Source: Massospora cicadina
Taxonomy: Eukaryota; Entomophthoromycota; Entomophthoromycetes; Entomophthorales; Entomophthoraceae
Reading direction: 5' to 3'
NCBI GenBank assembly: GCA_022478985.1
Contig: JAKSZP010012128.1
Coordinates: 1 to 64,000 of the forward strand
DNA: 64,000 nucleotides
In this document: piece by piece, positions 43,800 to 54,879 of the stretch
Numbering within the stretch: the first letter of the stretch is position 1
How the letters are laid out: each line of letters starts with the position of its first letter
Notes under the pieces: generated by a model
What the model saw: the letters and a program-made list of their open reading frames with translations, nothing else
The model's database searches: none
What the model was told of the DNA's origin: nothing
Program-made: the position numbers and the translations under genes

Positions 43800-46700
43800 A
43801 CCTACCGCCTTAATTCAATAGTCTAGTAACTCATGTTGTGGTCAAGGATCTTAAAATTTCTGTACTCGCCATAATTGATAGTAAGTCTCCAGTGAACGTG
43901 ATCTCTTCCAGATAATGAAGAAAATTAAGATCAAATCAATATGACCCACTACATTGACTACAGCACCGCCGGACTCAATGCACAAAATCCATTAATGCCT
44001 ACTCCATGCTCCCCCTCCAGTTCAGAAAATTCATTAAACACCTCAGCTTAGCTATGGATACCCAGCTATGAGTTGCTGCTGGTCACCCAATTTCTCCAAG
44101 ACTACAATTCCATCATTCATTACGTAGAGAATTTTCTATCCTTATTTGGTACCTGTATTCCCTTGGTGTTTGAAACAGCCAAGGACATCAAAGCGCGCAT
44201 ATATGCTGGACCTGCTTATTGGAGACTAGAAACTCGATTAGACAGCTTGACTACCAATTATGAGGTTTACATGTGAAATTACTCCCCTTGCGTAGTGGAT
44301 GGAGCTGAAGGGATGCCTTTATATCTGCCAGAGACCAAGGTAATCCACCAAAGTCTCAGATTATTATAGTTACCCAGAATCATGGTATACTGCATGGGTG
44401 CCTTTTGGAATCCTGTGGAGCTGAAAATTCATCTATAAAAATAATTAACTACCTAGGTATTCTCAAACCTGAATATTCTGGATCCATCACTATATTGCTG
44501 ACTAATCTGACTCAAAAAGCCCGTACCAATGGCCCAAAATTATTCCAATTGCCTTTCTATACTTAGTAACAGTTGGCAATATTAGTTTGTACGTGAGTTC
44601 AGGAGCCTCTGTGACTTTAGTTAAAAAGCCTCACATTGTAGTGCTAGTCACCACCTCCATAGGAGGAGGCCTTACCCCAGAAAAAAGGATGAAGTTTGAA
44701 GAGCTCTTGGAGCAATACTCTAACCTATTATCCCCTTCCACGTACAGCTTCAGCAAGATGAAGGGGGTTTTGCACAATGTAGAGATAGGGGAAGCTTCAC
44801 TCATATGCCCGCGTCCCTACCAGAAGATCAAGATACAAGAGGCCCAAGCTACCACTGAACTTAAGGAGCTGTTAATTTCAGGTTTGCTGGTACTCTCGCA
44901 AGGTCCCTGGGCACCTCCACTTCTGCTTAGTCATTAAATGGGAGCCATCATGTCATCAAGTTTATCATAAGCTCAATGCTTTGACCCAAAAGGATAGCTA
45001 TCCCCTCCCTCAAATAAATGACTCCCTTTGGCTCCTAGCTGGGGACCAAAATTTCTCAGAGATGGATATTGACAACAGGTACTGGCAGATTGAGCTAGCT
45101 CCCTAAATCAGACCAAGTGTGACCTTATTGTGAACAAAGTGCTGTTTGAACCAACCTGCATGCTACAGGGGCTATGTAATGCCCCTGCCACCTTCCAAAA
45201 AGCTATAAACGGGCTCCTAGGTGACTTAAAGATGACTTGCATTCTAGTATACCTCCTCAAAATTTTCGTTTTTCCAAAACCTTCAATGGCTACTTAAAGC
45301 ACCTATGCCAAGTTTTTAATCAACTACAGTAGGCATCTCTGAAGCTCAAACCCTCCAAATACTCGTCTTTAAACTAAAAAAAGTTAGCCATAAGTTCACT
45401 TTACGAGGAATTCAGCACTTACCAGACTAGGTCGCTGCAATAAAGAAACAACAAAGCCTTGAAGCCTTAGGGAAATACAAGTGTTACTAGGTATGGTAGG
45501 GTATTATAGACAATTTATACCACGATTTGCTGACCTGGCCAAACCCTTGGTGCTTTGTTACATAAGAAAAATCCCAAAAATTGGAATCTGGAACAGGACC
45601 AAACTTTCAATCTACAAAGAACTGTCCTAATCTCTCATTCTATGCTGATCCATCTGAACTTTGACCAACCCTTTGAATTATTTACTGATGCCAGTGATGT
45701 GGCCATAGGGGAAATCTGACCAATTAGATAAACAAGTAGATTGACCTGTTGCCTATCTCAGCAAGAAATTAACAAAAGATGGATGGAACTATAGTTTCAC
45801 TGCGCGTGAATTTTTAGTTGTATTACTCGCGTTCAAGCACTTCTGATTATACTTATAAGGGTACCATTTCACATTGTCACCAATAACGCTTCCTTAAGGT
45901 AGCTTCAACAGATGAAAGATTAACTGACTATTGGCCAGGTGTGCTCTTAAGCTACAAAGCTACAAATTTACTATTGTGCATCTTGCGGGCACTACTAACC
46001 AAAACGCAGACAGGTTATCTAGAATGCCAACCCTCACAGTATTTTTGCCTGATAAAGTCCGCTTATATGATTTGATTGGTCATCTAGATCAATGGGAATT
46101 GAAAACCTGGAAACAGTAAAGACGTTAAGGTTGATGGCCCAAAACACTTAGATACAAGATGAAACGTTATATAAACAAGTTGACGGAAAATGACTGCTCT
46201 ATATATGACCCTACTTGCAAACCAAAAACATCCTTTAAAGACACTCCCATGTGGGACGCAGGTCAGACAAGCAAACCTACTAACGGCTAAGAAAACAATG
46301 CTATTATGATTAAAGGCTTGAAACTATTAAAGAGGCTTTATATTCTTGATTAACGTTAAGAACTCAGGATTGGCCAGCCCACACTATCAACATAAAATTG
46401 TAGCCCACTCTACGCCATTTAGCGTCATTAGTGTGGATGTCGCAGGGCCCCTATCCAGAGCCTCCATGGTCACCGCTACATTATACTAGCTATTGAGCAT
46501 CTCACAAAATGAGATGAGGCCATCTTGGTTCTGATGCTACCAATAAGGCCACCAATTTGTTTCTGTTTTTCTCCATTTTCTTCAACATGGGTGCCCCAGA
46601 GTTAAGCTCTCAGACAGTGGGTTGAACCTTACCTCCCAAGTTGTCCAAGAGCTCACCACGCTATTTATTACTAGCCAGAATTTCACAGCGCCTTAAAACC

Positions 46701-47330
46701 CTACAAATAATGGCGTATTGGAGAGTTAAAATGGCACTCTAGTTTGTATTCTCTGCAAGATGGCCGCCATGGACCCCACGCGATGGAAACATTACCTGCC
46801 ATCCGCCTTATTAGACTATCAGTTCAGATACCACAGTGTCATTAAAATGTCCACATTTTAGGCTCTCAACGTTAAGAAAACTCAACTGCCCAGTAGCGTC
46901 CAGCCTTAATTAGACTCTACCTCTCCCATAATGCTGAGTTAACTGTGAGGGCTCTATCCAAAAAAATAATTAGGCTATAAGTGCTTGCCATCCAAAAGGT
47001 CATCTAAACCACCACCAGGGAGATAATGCGATCTAATGCAAAACATCTAGCTGCTTCCTTGTTCAACATTGAAGACTTTGTGCTATTTTACCACCATTGC
47101 CCTGGTGGGCGTCACAATAAGTTGGACACCTCCTGGTATAGACCCTATTGTGTAATATATAAGTCTGGCCCCAAATACCCCATTGTAGATATCAGTCAAA
47201 GCACAATTGTTAATCGTGTAAATGATAGGTTCCTAAACCCTTATGTACACCTTCGCCAGGATCTTAAGGGGATGATGTCAGCGTTTGTACTAAAGAATGG
47301 GCTGAATCATCTCAGGATCAGGCAATAAAC
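43800..47330 (+). pseudogene. Ty3-E pol
   Basis: Protease remnant VLAIIDSKSPVNVISSR at about 43860 (catalytic DTG changed to DSK) and a following Leu-rich block. RT at 44830-45500: LLVLSQGPWAPPLLLSH, GLCNAPATFQKAIN, then VYLLKIFVF in place of YxDD. RNase H at about 45640-46010 (FTDASDVAIG, LQSYKFTIVHLAGTTNQNADRLSRM). Integrase at about 46260-46860 (SDSGLNLTSQVV, GTLVCILCKMA). GPY-like module at 47026-47328 with DTSWYRPYCVIYKSGPKYPI. No chromodomain. Many stops. Confidence 0.8.
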
Positions 47331-47375
47331 TTTTTGACCGTTCTACAGGATGAAGCCCTCTGGAATCAAGTGGAT

Positions 47376-48102
47376 TGTCATTAAATGAGTACTTGCCCTT
47401 AATTGGCAAGGATTAATGAAGGGGACTCAGGAATTGTCACTGTATGAGACTCTGCTCAAACCCAGAGGCCGCCATCTAGACAATCTCATACAATGGAAGG
47501 ACAAAAATTTTAAAGCTGATCAAAGGAAGTGGGCGGGTTTCATCCCGCAAAGTTGCATGCACTGGGTGCCCCTAACGGGCACACAAAAACTCAAAGGAAG
47601 TGGCTGCAGCTAGACTGCCATTCTGGATGAGAAGTGAGATCCTGAACAAAGAAGAATAAAGCGCCCTATCCGCTATTGGAAACTTAGCCGTTCTATAGTT
47701 ATTTAAAAGCTTTAACAAATAAAGTTTATAGTATAACTTCCTTACCAAATTATTATTTAATTTTACCACTTTGAAAAATTACAACGACTAGTATCATAAC
47801 TCAGTATAGTGCATATAATATGGACTGAAGAAGCAAAAGTGCTATCTTATCACTTCACTCCAACCATTCCAATCTGCAAAAGCATCCTGAAGACAAATTC
47901 ATGACTTCCGTTCCCTACTGCTCTTGGCACCCTCAAATTTTAATATTCAGCTTTTCCTTAGTGAAAATCAAAAGTCTCAAACGCGATTTTTTGTTCAACT
48001 CCCCACACAAAAGTGGTATTTTTTCAAGTAAGCAAAAAAGAGGTTCAGCGATTTCTGAAATTGGGGCTAAATTAATTCTGATACCAATCATTGCTAAGAA
48101 CA
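47376..48102 (+). repeat. 3' LTR of Ty3-E
   Basis: From TGTCATTAAATGAG to …GCTAAGAACA. It contains the 59-bp micro-insertion at 47533-47591, which accounts for part of its excess length over the 5' LTR. Confidence 0.7.
47533..47591. mobile_element. 59-bp double-hairpin micro-insertion with 12-bp TSD
   Basis: CAAAGGAAGTGG is repeated exactly at 47521-47532 and 47592-47603. The 59 bp between is absent from the 5' LTR of the same element and is G/C-rich. It consists of the hairpin GCGGG-TTTCAT-CCCGC (47533-47548), the palindrome TGCATGCA (47554-47561) and the hairpin GTGCCC-CTAAC-GGGCAC (47566-47582), ending ACAAAAACT. Not assignable to a known class. Confidence 0.75.
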
Positions 48103-49157
48103 CCTAATAGCTATGAGAATCTTCAGTTTAATCATCATAGAGATTGCTTTGACTTTATTGTATAAGAGTTAAATCCTTTACTAGGCTATTTTATGTCCTA
48201 GAAATATTAAGGTTTATCAGAAGAAGGTACACTTCATAGGCTTAGATTTGATGTTATTTTCTCGTGATTGTTGTAAAAACTGACTTGAGGTGGTCAAGAT
48301 AATAAGTAAAGGTTTTTGAGAACACCTTTATGTCATCTAAATAAACAATCTCTTAGCTCAGTTTGAGATCTTGCATGATGTGATCCATTGCCCATTGGAA
48401 CAAGGCAGGCGCGTTACATAATCCATGAGTGAGCTGGGTAAGTTAAATTAATTCTTCCATGCATATTAAGGATCACTTTTCTTGGTCTTTTGAGAATAAT
48501 TCCATCTGCCAGTAACTGCTAGCTAGGTCCATTGCGGAGAAGACATTTGAGCCAGAAATTCAGGCCAGCGCATTATCAATTTGTGGAATGAGATAGCTGT
48601 ACTTCTTCATAAAGTTGTTTAGCTTCCTATAATCTACCTTCTCTGTGATTATCATTTTTCTTCTTTATAAGTAACAGTGGGGTGACATGGACTCTGGGAG
48701 GGTACAAGTAAGAAGACATCCAATAGTTGTTTTAGCTTGATCTTCATGTATTGCTTCTATCTTTAGCTTTCTATATGTCTTAAATCATGTTGGGTTTGAA
48801 TCCTCTACATCAATGCAATGCAGCCAGTTCTTCATATGACCATAATCGACATCTGATGAGGAAAAACATCTTGCTAATATTCAAGTAGTTGATGCTTTTT
48901 CAGAAGGATTTTTATTTAACTTATCAGATAATTGGGACTTGAGTTATGATACAAATTAAATTTATTGATGGGTAGACTCAAATCAAGTTGAGTACAAACA
49001 AAATGTACCTTATCAATTTCTTCAATTAGCTCTGATTTCCAATTTCTAATATCCTGATTGTTCTTGACTAAAATTTCGAGATTTGTCATCTTTACAAGTA
49101 GTAACTTGATTGGCCACTGATAAGCTGGGTTGAGAACACCTGGTAATACTCTTGGTT
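48103..49157 (-). pseudogene. Ty3-A pol: RT
   Basis: The minus strand encodes …IKSKPMKCTFF… FLGHKIA (thumb end) at the left, YLDD (VYLDDIKVFSKTF) near 48320-48350, NAPALFQWAMD-type sequence around 48390, and the fingers around 48600-48720. Upstream, PRVLPGVLNPAYQWPIK at 49157-49110 is the protease-RT linker and meets the hLINE-b insertion exactly at the PRVL codons. The catalytic YLDD is intact, but stops are frequent. Confidence 0.85.
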
Positions 49158-51071
49158 TTATTTAATTGAGGTAAGCCGACCAAGGGATGGAAATTACTGA
49201 AACTCAAAACCTAAAAATAAATCCTCATCAAATTAAACAAACAAACTGCCCAAAATGAGAGGACAACACACATAACGTGAACTCACCCAACCAAGTAGGA
49301 CAGCAGGAACCGCTTATCCCATCATGGAGGAAGGGGAGGGGGGTCAGGGGGCTCATCCTCATCAGCGTTTTCATCCCAAAGAAGGTCACAGGCTACAGTG
49401 TAGAGCAGGGGAGTTGGGACATCAGCGGGATCTGGAGATATATTTCTGATGATTGGGGTGGTAGTAATACACCTGCTATATATAGGAGTTCCAACGTAAT
49501 TTGCCAAAGCTAGTTCAGCTTTCATGCGTGTGTTGGGTAGTTTTGAGAATGTGGCGATATTGGTGCAGGTAATCTTTGTTTTGTGATTCCACACTACCTC
49601 TGCCACATGCTGGATGACATTGTTGGCTTCTTTGTGGGCTTCGATCAACATATTTTTTTGTACCTTTTTGGCTTTGGATGGAATATTGGAGGAGGGATTT
49701 CTTCTGCGAGCATCGCCACTGATTTGGCAGCAGCTTTGTGAAGAGGGTGACAATCTTGCTTAGTCATTGCTTCAACATCCAGCTGGTGGTTGCTGTGGAA
49801 CATTTCAGCATTTTTCTGGGGGGTGTATAAGTGAGGGGATAGTTCCCCATCTTGGTCAATATACACAAACCGCTCAATTTGTATATTATAGTTCTCAATT
49901 ATATTCCCAGACTCATCAATTTCAGCCAATAGATCCCAAGGATTTTGGTTGATTTGAATTGGGGAGTTGGCATATTCCTGTGGTTTGGTTGGTTCATTGG
50001 AGGATGCATGGGATCGAACTGGGGTCCAATCTTGTGCTTTATTGGATGGAGCATTTGTGGCATTGGGGAGAGAAGGAGGTTGATTGGTGGCTGTTGGTCC
50101 AGCTGCAGCAACAGGCTTTGGGGGAGAGGGAAGTAAGATCGTGCCACATACCAAAGGTGGCGTGGGGTGGGTGGCAGATTGGAGGCCAGAAGATGAGAAA
50201 TCAGCGCTGTCAGAAGCAGCTAGGGATGAGCACTTGCGTTTTGAGTGGTCCAACTCAAAACATGATAGACAGATCTTCTGTCCGCCCTCAATGTGGGCCC
50301 AGAATGGATGGTCAGGGCAGAGAGGATAACAGCATGAGGTGGAATTGACAGGGCAATTTTATTGAGTCAGGGCTGATCATGGCATACGCCTGAGGCCCAG
50401 TGAGGCGTGTGGCCCCATTTGGGACCACAAATTGCAAGATGAGGTTGGAGACATAGGCTTCCAAGCCTTCCATCAGCTCCTGGTGGAGCATTTCAGGGGG
50501 AAGGTAGGTGGGCAAACCAGTGAACTGAAACAGCAAAGTGGTATCCGCTGGGAGCCAGGTCCAAATTGTGGGGAGAGGGGTACCCTGGAAAACCAGAAGC
50601 ACAGTTACCGCAGTGGCGGCATCAGCTTCACATGTGAATCCAAGATCAGAATACCATTATAGGGGCAGAAGTCAATGAAACCGGCAGGATGAATCACCGC
50701 CCGAGCCATTTTGATAATGGCTTGGTCATGATAAGGAAAAAGTTTCCCATAGTCAACCCTACGGCTGAAATGCATGTTGCTCCAGGGGAGCACCAGGGGG
50801 CAGCGCGATACCGCTTGGGTTTAAGTGAGTTGGGTGTCAAGATCCTTGGGAGGAACAAATCGTCCCAGGGGTCGTGTATGACTGGGCGAGCCAGTCCAAG
50901 CACGTTTTCCTGTTAGATGGAAAATGGTGGGGGGGAAGGCCCGCTGCCCCACACTGGGGCAGCTGGCGGGGAATCCAAGGACATTGGAGTGAAACTACAG
51001 TAGCAATTGGGATTACTTTTTTAACCATATAATTTTCTTGGAAAGTTACACCGAGCAGAAAGAGCTTTTGA
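49158..51071 (-). mobile_element. hLINE-b, ORF1-only LINE derivative
   Basis: A 1914-bp element flanked by a perfect 14-bp TSD TAATACTCTTGGTT (49144-49157 and 51072-51085). It has the same layout as hLINE-a: ORF1, then directly the LINE 3' end (plus strand GAGGTAAGCCGACCAAGGGA at 49167). The 5' terminus (minus strand TCAAAAGCTCTTTCT) resembles those of LINE-1 (TCAAGGCTTTTCTTTCT) and hLINE-a. No endonuclease or RT. Inserted in the protease-RT linker of Ty3-A. Confidence 0.88.
49322..50984 (-). pseudogene. LINE ORF1p of hLINE-b
   Basis: Start ATG 50984 (MSLDSPPAAPVWGSGP), same opening as hLINE-a. RNA-binding block RVDYGKLFPYHDQAIIKMARA and AGFIDFCPYNG at about 50750-50660, then …LLFQFTGLPTYLPPEMLHQELMEGLEAY. 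CCHC knuckle CLSCFELDHSKRKC (C-X2-C-X4-H-X4-C, intact) near 50268-50228, preceded by PFWAHIEGGQKI. Linker NPWDLLAEIDESGN. C-terminal block KITCTNIATFSKLPNTRMKAE near 49590-49530. Frameshifts occur before 50790, near 50600 and near 49640. hLINE-a and hLINE-b proteins are clearly homologous but substantially diverged. Confidence 0.82.
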
Positions 51072-51085
51072 TAATACTCTTGGTT

Positions 51086-51840
51086 CAAATCTCTTACTCT
51101 TTCAATGCTAGTGATATGTAATAGGTGTTTTGGGGGATTTCATGTGGTTATGTTGATAGAAACCACACCTAGTTCTTCTAATTTATTTAACCTCTTTGGT
51201 GCTTAGAATAATATGTCGTCTAATGCATCTAAAAAATCAGGGGCTTCTTGTATTTTCATCCAGAAGTATAATAAAATAAAGGCAAAGAAGGAACAGGGTA
51301 TTCAACCAGACAAGAGTATTCCTTCTTGCGGGATTCTACATTATCCAGCTTAAGTGGAACTTCGTGATTGTTTAGAGATAAATTAACTTTCTTAAATTGA
51401 TAACTCCTTTATATTAAATCATAGATTGCGTCCCAATAAGTATGTCATACTGACTGTTGTCCAAGGAAAATACGGGTGCTGAGAAAGCTGGTGCCAATCT
51501 AAGTTGGCAAGGAAGAGTAAGCTCCTATTTCTTTGGTGTTATTTGGACCTGGAGTGCTATACTCTTGAATATACTAAAAGTCAAGGGCGAGCTTGATCTT
51601 CTTGATGAGCCGAGATGAGATGAAGTTGATTGCCAATCCCATATCTAAGATAGCCCTTACTCCGACCTTCTGAACGACCACTTCTACTTTGTTTCTTATT
51701 CCTCCAAATTTTGGCAGTAGGGCTAAAACCTCTTTAAGACAGAAGGCTGCATTGAGCTTTCTCACAGTCTCAAGATATCTCTTCTTGTTTTCCACTAGAT
51801 TTTGTATTATCAAGATGAGTCAGATCAATAGTTTAAGGTA
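51086..51840 (-). pseudogene. Ty3-A pol: protease and linker
   Basis: Minus strand, 51813-51574: AFCLKEVLALLP… NKVEVVVQKVGVRAILDMGL, aligned to Ty3-C (FRLKEVLTLLS… TKVEVVIQKVQMMAILDTGS). The catalytic DTG is DMG. After it, NFISSRLIKKIKLALDF. The rest of the linker runs to the hLINE-b TSD at 51085. Confidence 0.82.
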
Positions 51841-54150
51841 CTGATCAGAATGACTGGCCGTATAATTTACTCTTGGACACCAAATGACTTGGCTGAGGTA
51901 TTTGTCCTCTAGGAATTGGGCGTCATTAATATTTTTGTCATTTAAGTGATCCAGGATGGCATTCTCAGCAGTTTTACCTGAAATGTAATACCCTGTATCT
52001 TTGTTATTACCTTCAGAGTTGTCACTAGAATAGTTCTCAATGCACGTGGGATCAGCGATTATAATTGTTTCAGTTTCAGGTATTTAGGCTGGTTGACTTT
52101 AAAGGTACCTAACCTAAAACGACAACCCTTTTCCCTGCTCAGCGAGGGCAGGGTGCTTCATATAGCACTTATCTTTGGTGTGATTATTTTTCCTACAATA
52201 GTCGCATTTGAGCTTTTACACTTACTTAGGTTCTGTCTCCTCCGTGGTATACACTCTAGGTTTTGTGAGAGCCTTTCAGGTGGGTTTCATCTTAAGTATA
52301 TTAACCACATTAAGCAGGGATTTTTTAATGTCTAAGATAAACTTGAAAGATTTTTTTGACTGAAGTAAAGTGGATGGATTAGTTAGAATATTGTATAAAC
52401 CAGAAACAAAGGAAGCTACGGCATCATACAATGTGAACATTATTGAGGGTATCAGAGTTTGAGCCTCAATATATCGAAGAAATTCATGGATTCAGCTAGT
52501 GTTTTAGTTCTGCGTATCTCAATTCTCATGAAGCATATTTCTTCATACTCAAGCTTTTCTTAGAAAAGAATTCCTTTTAGGCGCTTTTTACAATATTACC
52601 AAGTATTAGGTTGTCCATGTGAGGTACCATAACCTCCTACGCAATGAGACTTAAACAAGAAAAGTATGCTTAACCTTTTGATGATCATTTGCACCTTCCA
52701 TCGCGGCCTCATATATGTAGATGCAATACTTCATTTTAGAGATGTAAACTTGTCTTTAAAGGTAGTTTTAAAGGTAGTGGCTTCCAATCTTGTGATAACA
52801 TGTACCTAGGAGCTTCTAATTCAGTGATTCCTGTAGATAAATTGCTCTACTCAACTTGTTGAGAGAATCAAAAAATTTGATCTTGTAGTGGGTAGGTCGC
52901 TGCTCCATTTCACAATGGTAAGCCTTGGTGTGACATTAAGAAAGTATATGCATCTTTTGAGAACAACTTTATTAATATTCAGGTTCTTAACTCTGATGTC
53001 AAAGATATTAATTTGTTGACAAGAAGTAGATCATAAAGTTTGTAATAATTTGTTCTCATCCTAAAATACTCCAATGTGCCAGTTTAAGTTCTCCTTCATC
53101 TCATGGTTTCAGTGCTTTATAAAAGCTTGTCCATTTTAGCTTTTTTTCTATCGTAAGAGTTTTCCAGAGTTGCTTAGCTTTATTGAGGTGACAGTAAATT
53201 TTGACATGTATGTTAAGCTAGGTAAATGTTCTCCTTATATTGCTCTCCAATTCTTTGAGTCACTTGTAAATTGATTGGGTAGCCATCTGAGTTTCTTAAG
53301 ACACCAGATTTTTTTCAAAAAGGGATACTTGGACAAAAAAGTTCTGAGGTACTGACATAGCCTATGAGGCATGGTGGGTTTCAAGTTTATCATTTCAACC
53401 TAGGCAAACTCTAGTTTGGACTTGAGTAACTAAATTTGCTCTTCCTCATTATGACGTCTATTAGAAACATGGGACGCCGTTTCACCACGGTCTTAAAGTC
53501 TTTCTGGTGAAGCTCTTGAGTAAAAGTTTCAGTAGTCTATAGGTCCTTTTGTTAGACTCTGAAATATTCATTCTATGGGTTCCATAGATTTCTCCACATA
53601 CTTGATAACTCCGGAATTGCTGGTCCACATTTGGTTATAAAGTTGACAATATAGGAATTATTTTGATAAGTCAGCGTAGTCCTCAATACTTTGTGTTGCT
53701 AAATTATACACCTGTTCATAAACCACTCTCAACGCTCCTTAGGTATTGATGTGATGATGGAGTTACTTATTATGAACTCCTAGTAGGTGCACAATATGAT
53801 GTAGAGCTTGGTGTACAAGCCACATGATATATCTGGAAAAATTTTACTTGAACCGTATGTCAGGGAGTAAATTACATTTATATAAATCTATGATAGTCCT
53901 GTCCACGGCGAATGCCTTTTTGCAGCTGGTTCTTTCTATTGGATTCATGATCGCTTAAGTTAAATCTCTGACCAAATCATTGGAAGTCCAGGTTAGACGT
54001 TGAGATTTTGGGATCTTCATCGGATTTTATTGTAATCCTTCAAATGTGACAGAGGGTAAACTTCCCATTTGGTCATCTTCACCATTACCATTGTGCACAC
54101 ATCGCGTTACATTATCAATAGTGAAATCTTACATGGTGCAATCAATTAAA
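51841..54150 (-). pseudogene. Ty3-A gag
   Basis: A long, stop-ridden region in the gag position, between the 5' LTR/PBS (54170) and the protease. Minus-strand fragments such as KDKFTS… SIASTYMRP (about 52760-52690) correspond to KDKFIPGEESIATFLYVY of Ty3-C gag. The part upstream (53000-54150) is longer than in Ty3-B or Ty3-C and has helical, charged fragments only. Assignment of the upstream part is by position. Confidence 0.6.
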
Positions 54151-54169
54151 TTCAGGTATCATGAAGCAA

Positions 54170-54410
54170 TGTCTGAGCCCCCTGTAAAAAACTAGCATGT
54201 AAGACTACTTTGAGAGGTTCAATGGTGATATTTCAAGAAGCCCAACAGCTAACAATTGCTTAGAGTCTAAAACTTTTCAAGCATGTTATAAATTTTGGCG
54301 GTATATTGTAGATACGCCAAAAGGGATTTTGAACAGGATTAAGACCACTGAGAAATAGGACTAATTATATGATGATCATCATCCTTGAACAATGTAATAA
54401 ACTTTAAAAA
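54170..54410 (-). repeat. 5' LTR of Ty3-A, left part
   Basis: Begins TGTCTGAGCC beside a degraded PBS. TCAATGGTGATATTTC and AAGCCCAACAG around 54220-54250 match the 3' LTR near 7660. It ends at the Ty3-F insertion (54411), so about two thirds of this LTR must lie beyond the window. Confidence 0.65.
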
Positions 54411-54840
54411 TGTGGAGCAAATGCCCCAAAGACACTCTTTTATTTAATATAATATATACAGCGGATTCTCACTATTATGCTCTCTATAAACTACTAAAAA
54501 TTCTCCCCCTATAATTCTCTGGTCTCGCTTATATTTCAGCAATTTGGTTAATAACAACCCTTTTGCTTAGACTATTTGTTCCGTTGTATAATTGGTTCTG
54601 GAAGAGTCTAAATTCATTAAATTTATGATCACCTAGTTTAAGGCAATCTATCAATTATTTGTCATGCATTGACATCTCCTAATTGCCTCATTTGGTAGCA
54701 ATCCAATAACCCTCCGTTGTAACCCAATATCGCCTCATCCTAAGGCGCTTAAATAATTGTAACTAATAACATGATTAGAAGATTCTACCCATTCTACTGT
54801 AATGACTTAGGGCTTATCATCATGTCATATCAGAATTACA
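54411..54840 (-). repeat. 3' LTR of Ty3-F
   Basis: 430 bp, TGTGGAGCAAATGCCCC to …CAGAATTACA. On the minus strand it is preceded by the polypurine tract CAAGGGGGGTAG (about 54847-54858). It contains a TATATATTATATTAAATAAAAG-like A/T block near 54435-54470. Boundaries rest on TG…CA and the PPT because the partner LTR is not in the window. Confidence 0.65.
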
Positions 54841-54879
54841 AAATTACTACCCCCCTTGACTGGACAATAAGTATCCTAT

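Larger units (their letters stand above)
41044..48102 (+). mobile_element. Ty3-E, Ty3/gypsy element with collagen-like gag
   Basis: A plus-strand element of about 7.1 kb inserted in Ty3-A between RT and RNase H: Ty3-A RT ends at …KILIAIR (48103) and continues at 41043. LTRs are 41044-41643 and 47376-48102 (about 600 and 727 bp; the 3' copy carries a micro-insertion and further divergence). Gag and pol are in Ty3 order and very decayed: protease DTG is DSK and RT YxDD is YLLK. The 5-bp TSD could not be resolved, so the outer ends may be off by some bases. Confidence 0.82.
7612..54410 (-). mobile_element. Ty3-A, host element of the whole nest
   Basis: A minus-strand Ty3/gypsy element scattered over 46.8 kb because later elements inserted into it. 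Its pieces are the 3' LTR 7612-8381; integrase tail 8382-8483; GPF module 10407-10464; integrase/RNase H 39451-41043; RT 48103-49157; protease and gag 51086-54169; and the left part of the 5' LTR 54170-54410. Joining the pieces restores colinear pol order and continuous alignment to Ty3-B and Ty3-C. Without inserts about 6.9 kb is visible. The rest of the 5' LTR should lie right of Ty3-F, beyond the window. Many stops, and protease DTG changed to DMG, show it is dead and old. Confidence 0.85.

Noticed and set aside
41039..48120. AGAAT repeats at 41039-41043 and 48116-48120 as the Ty3-E TSD
   Set aside because: The right copy lies 13 nt beyond the best LTR end, and the intervening bases fit Ty3-A sequence; unresolved.
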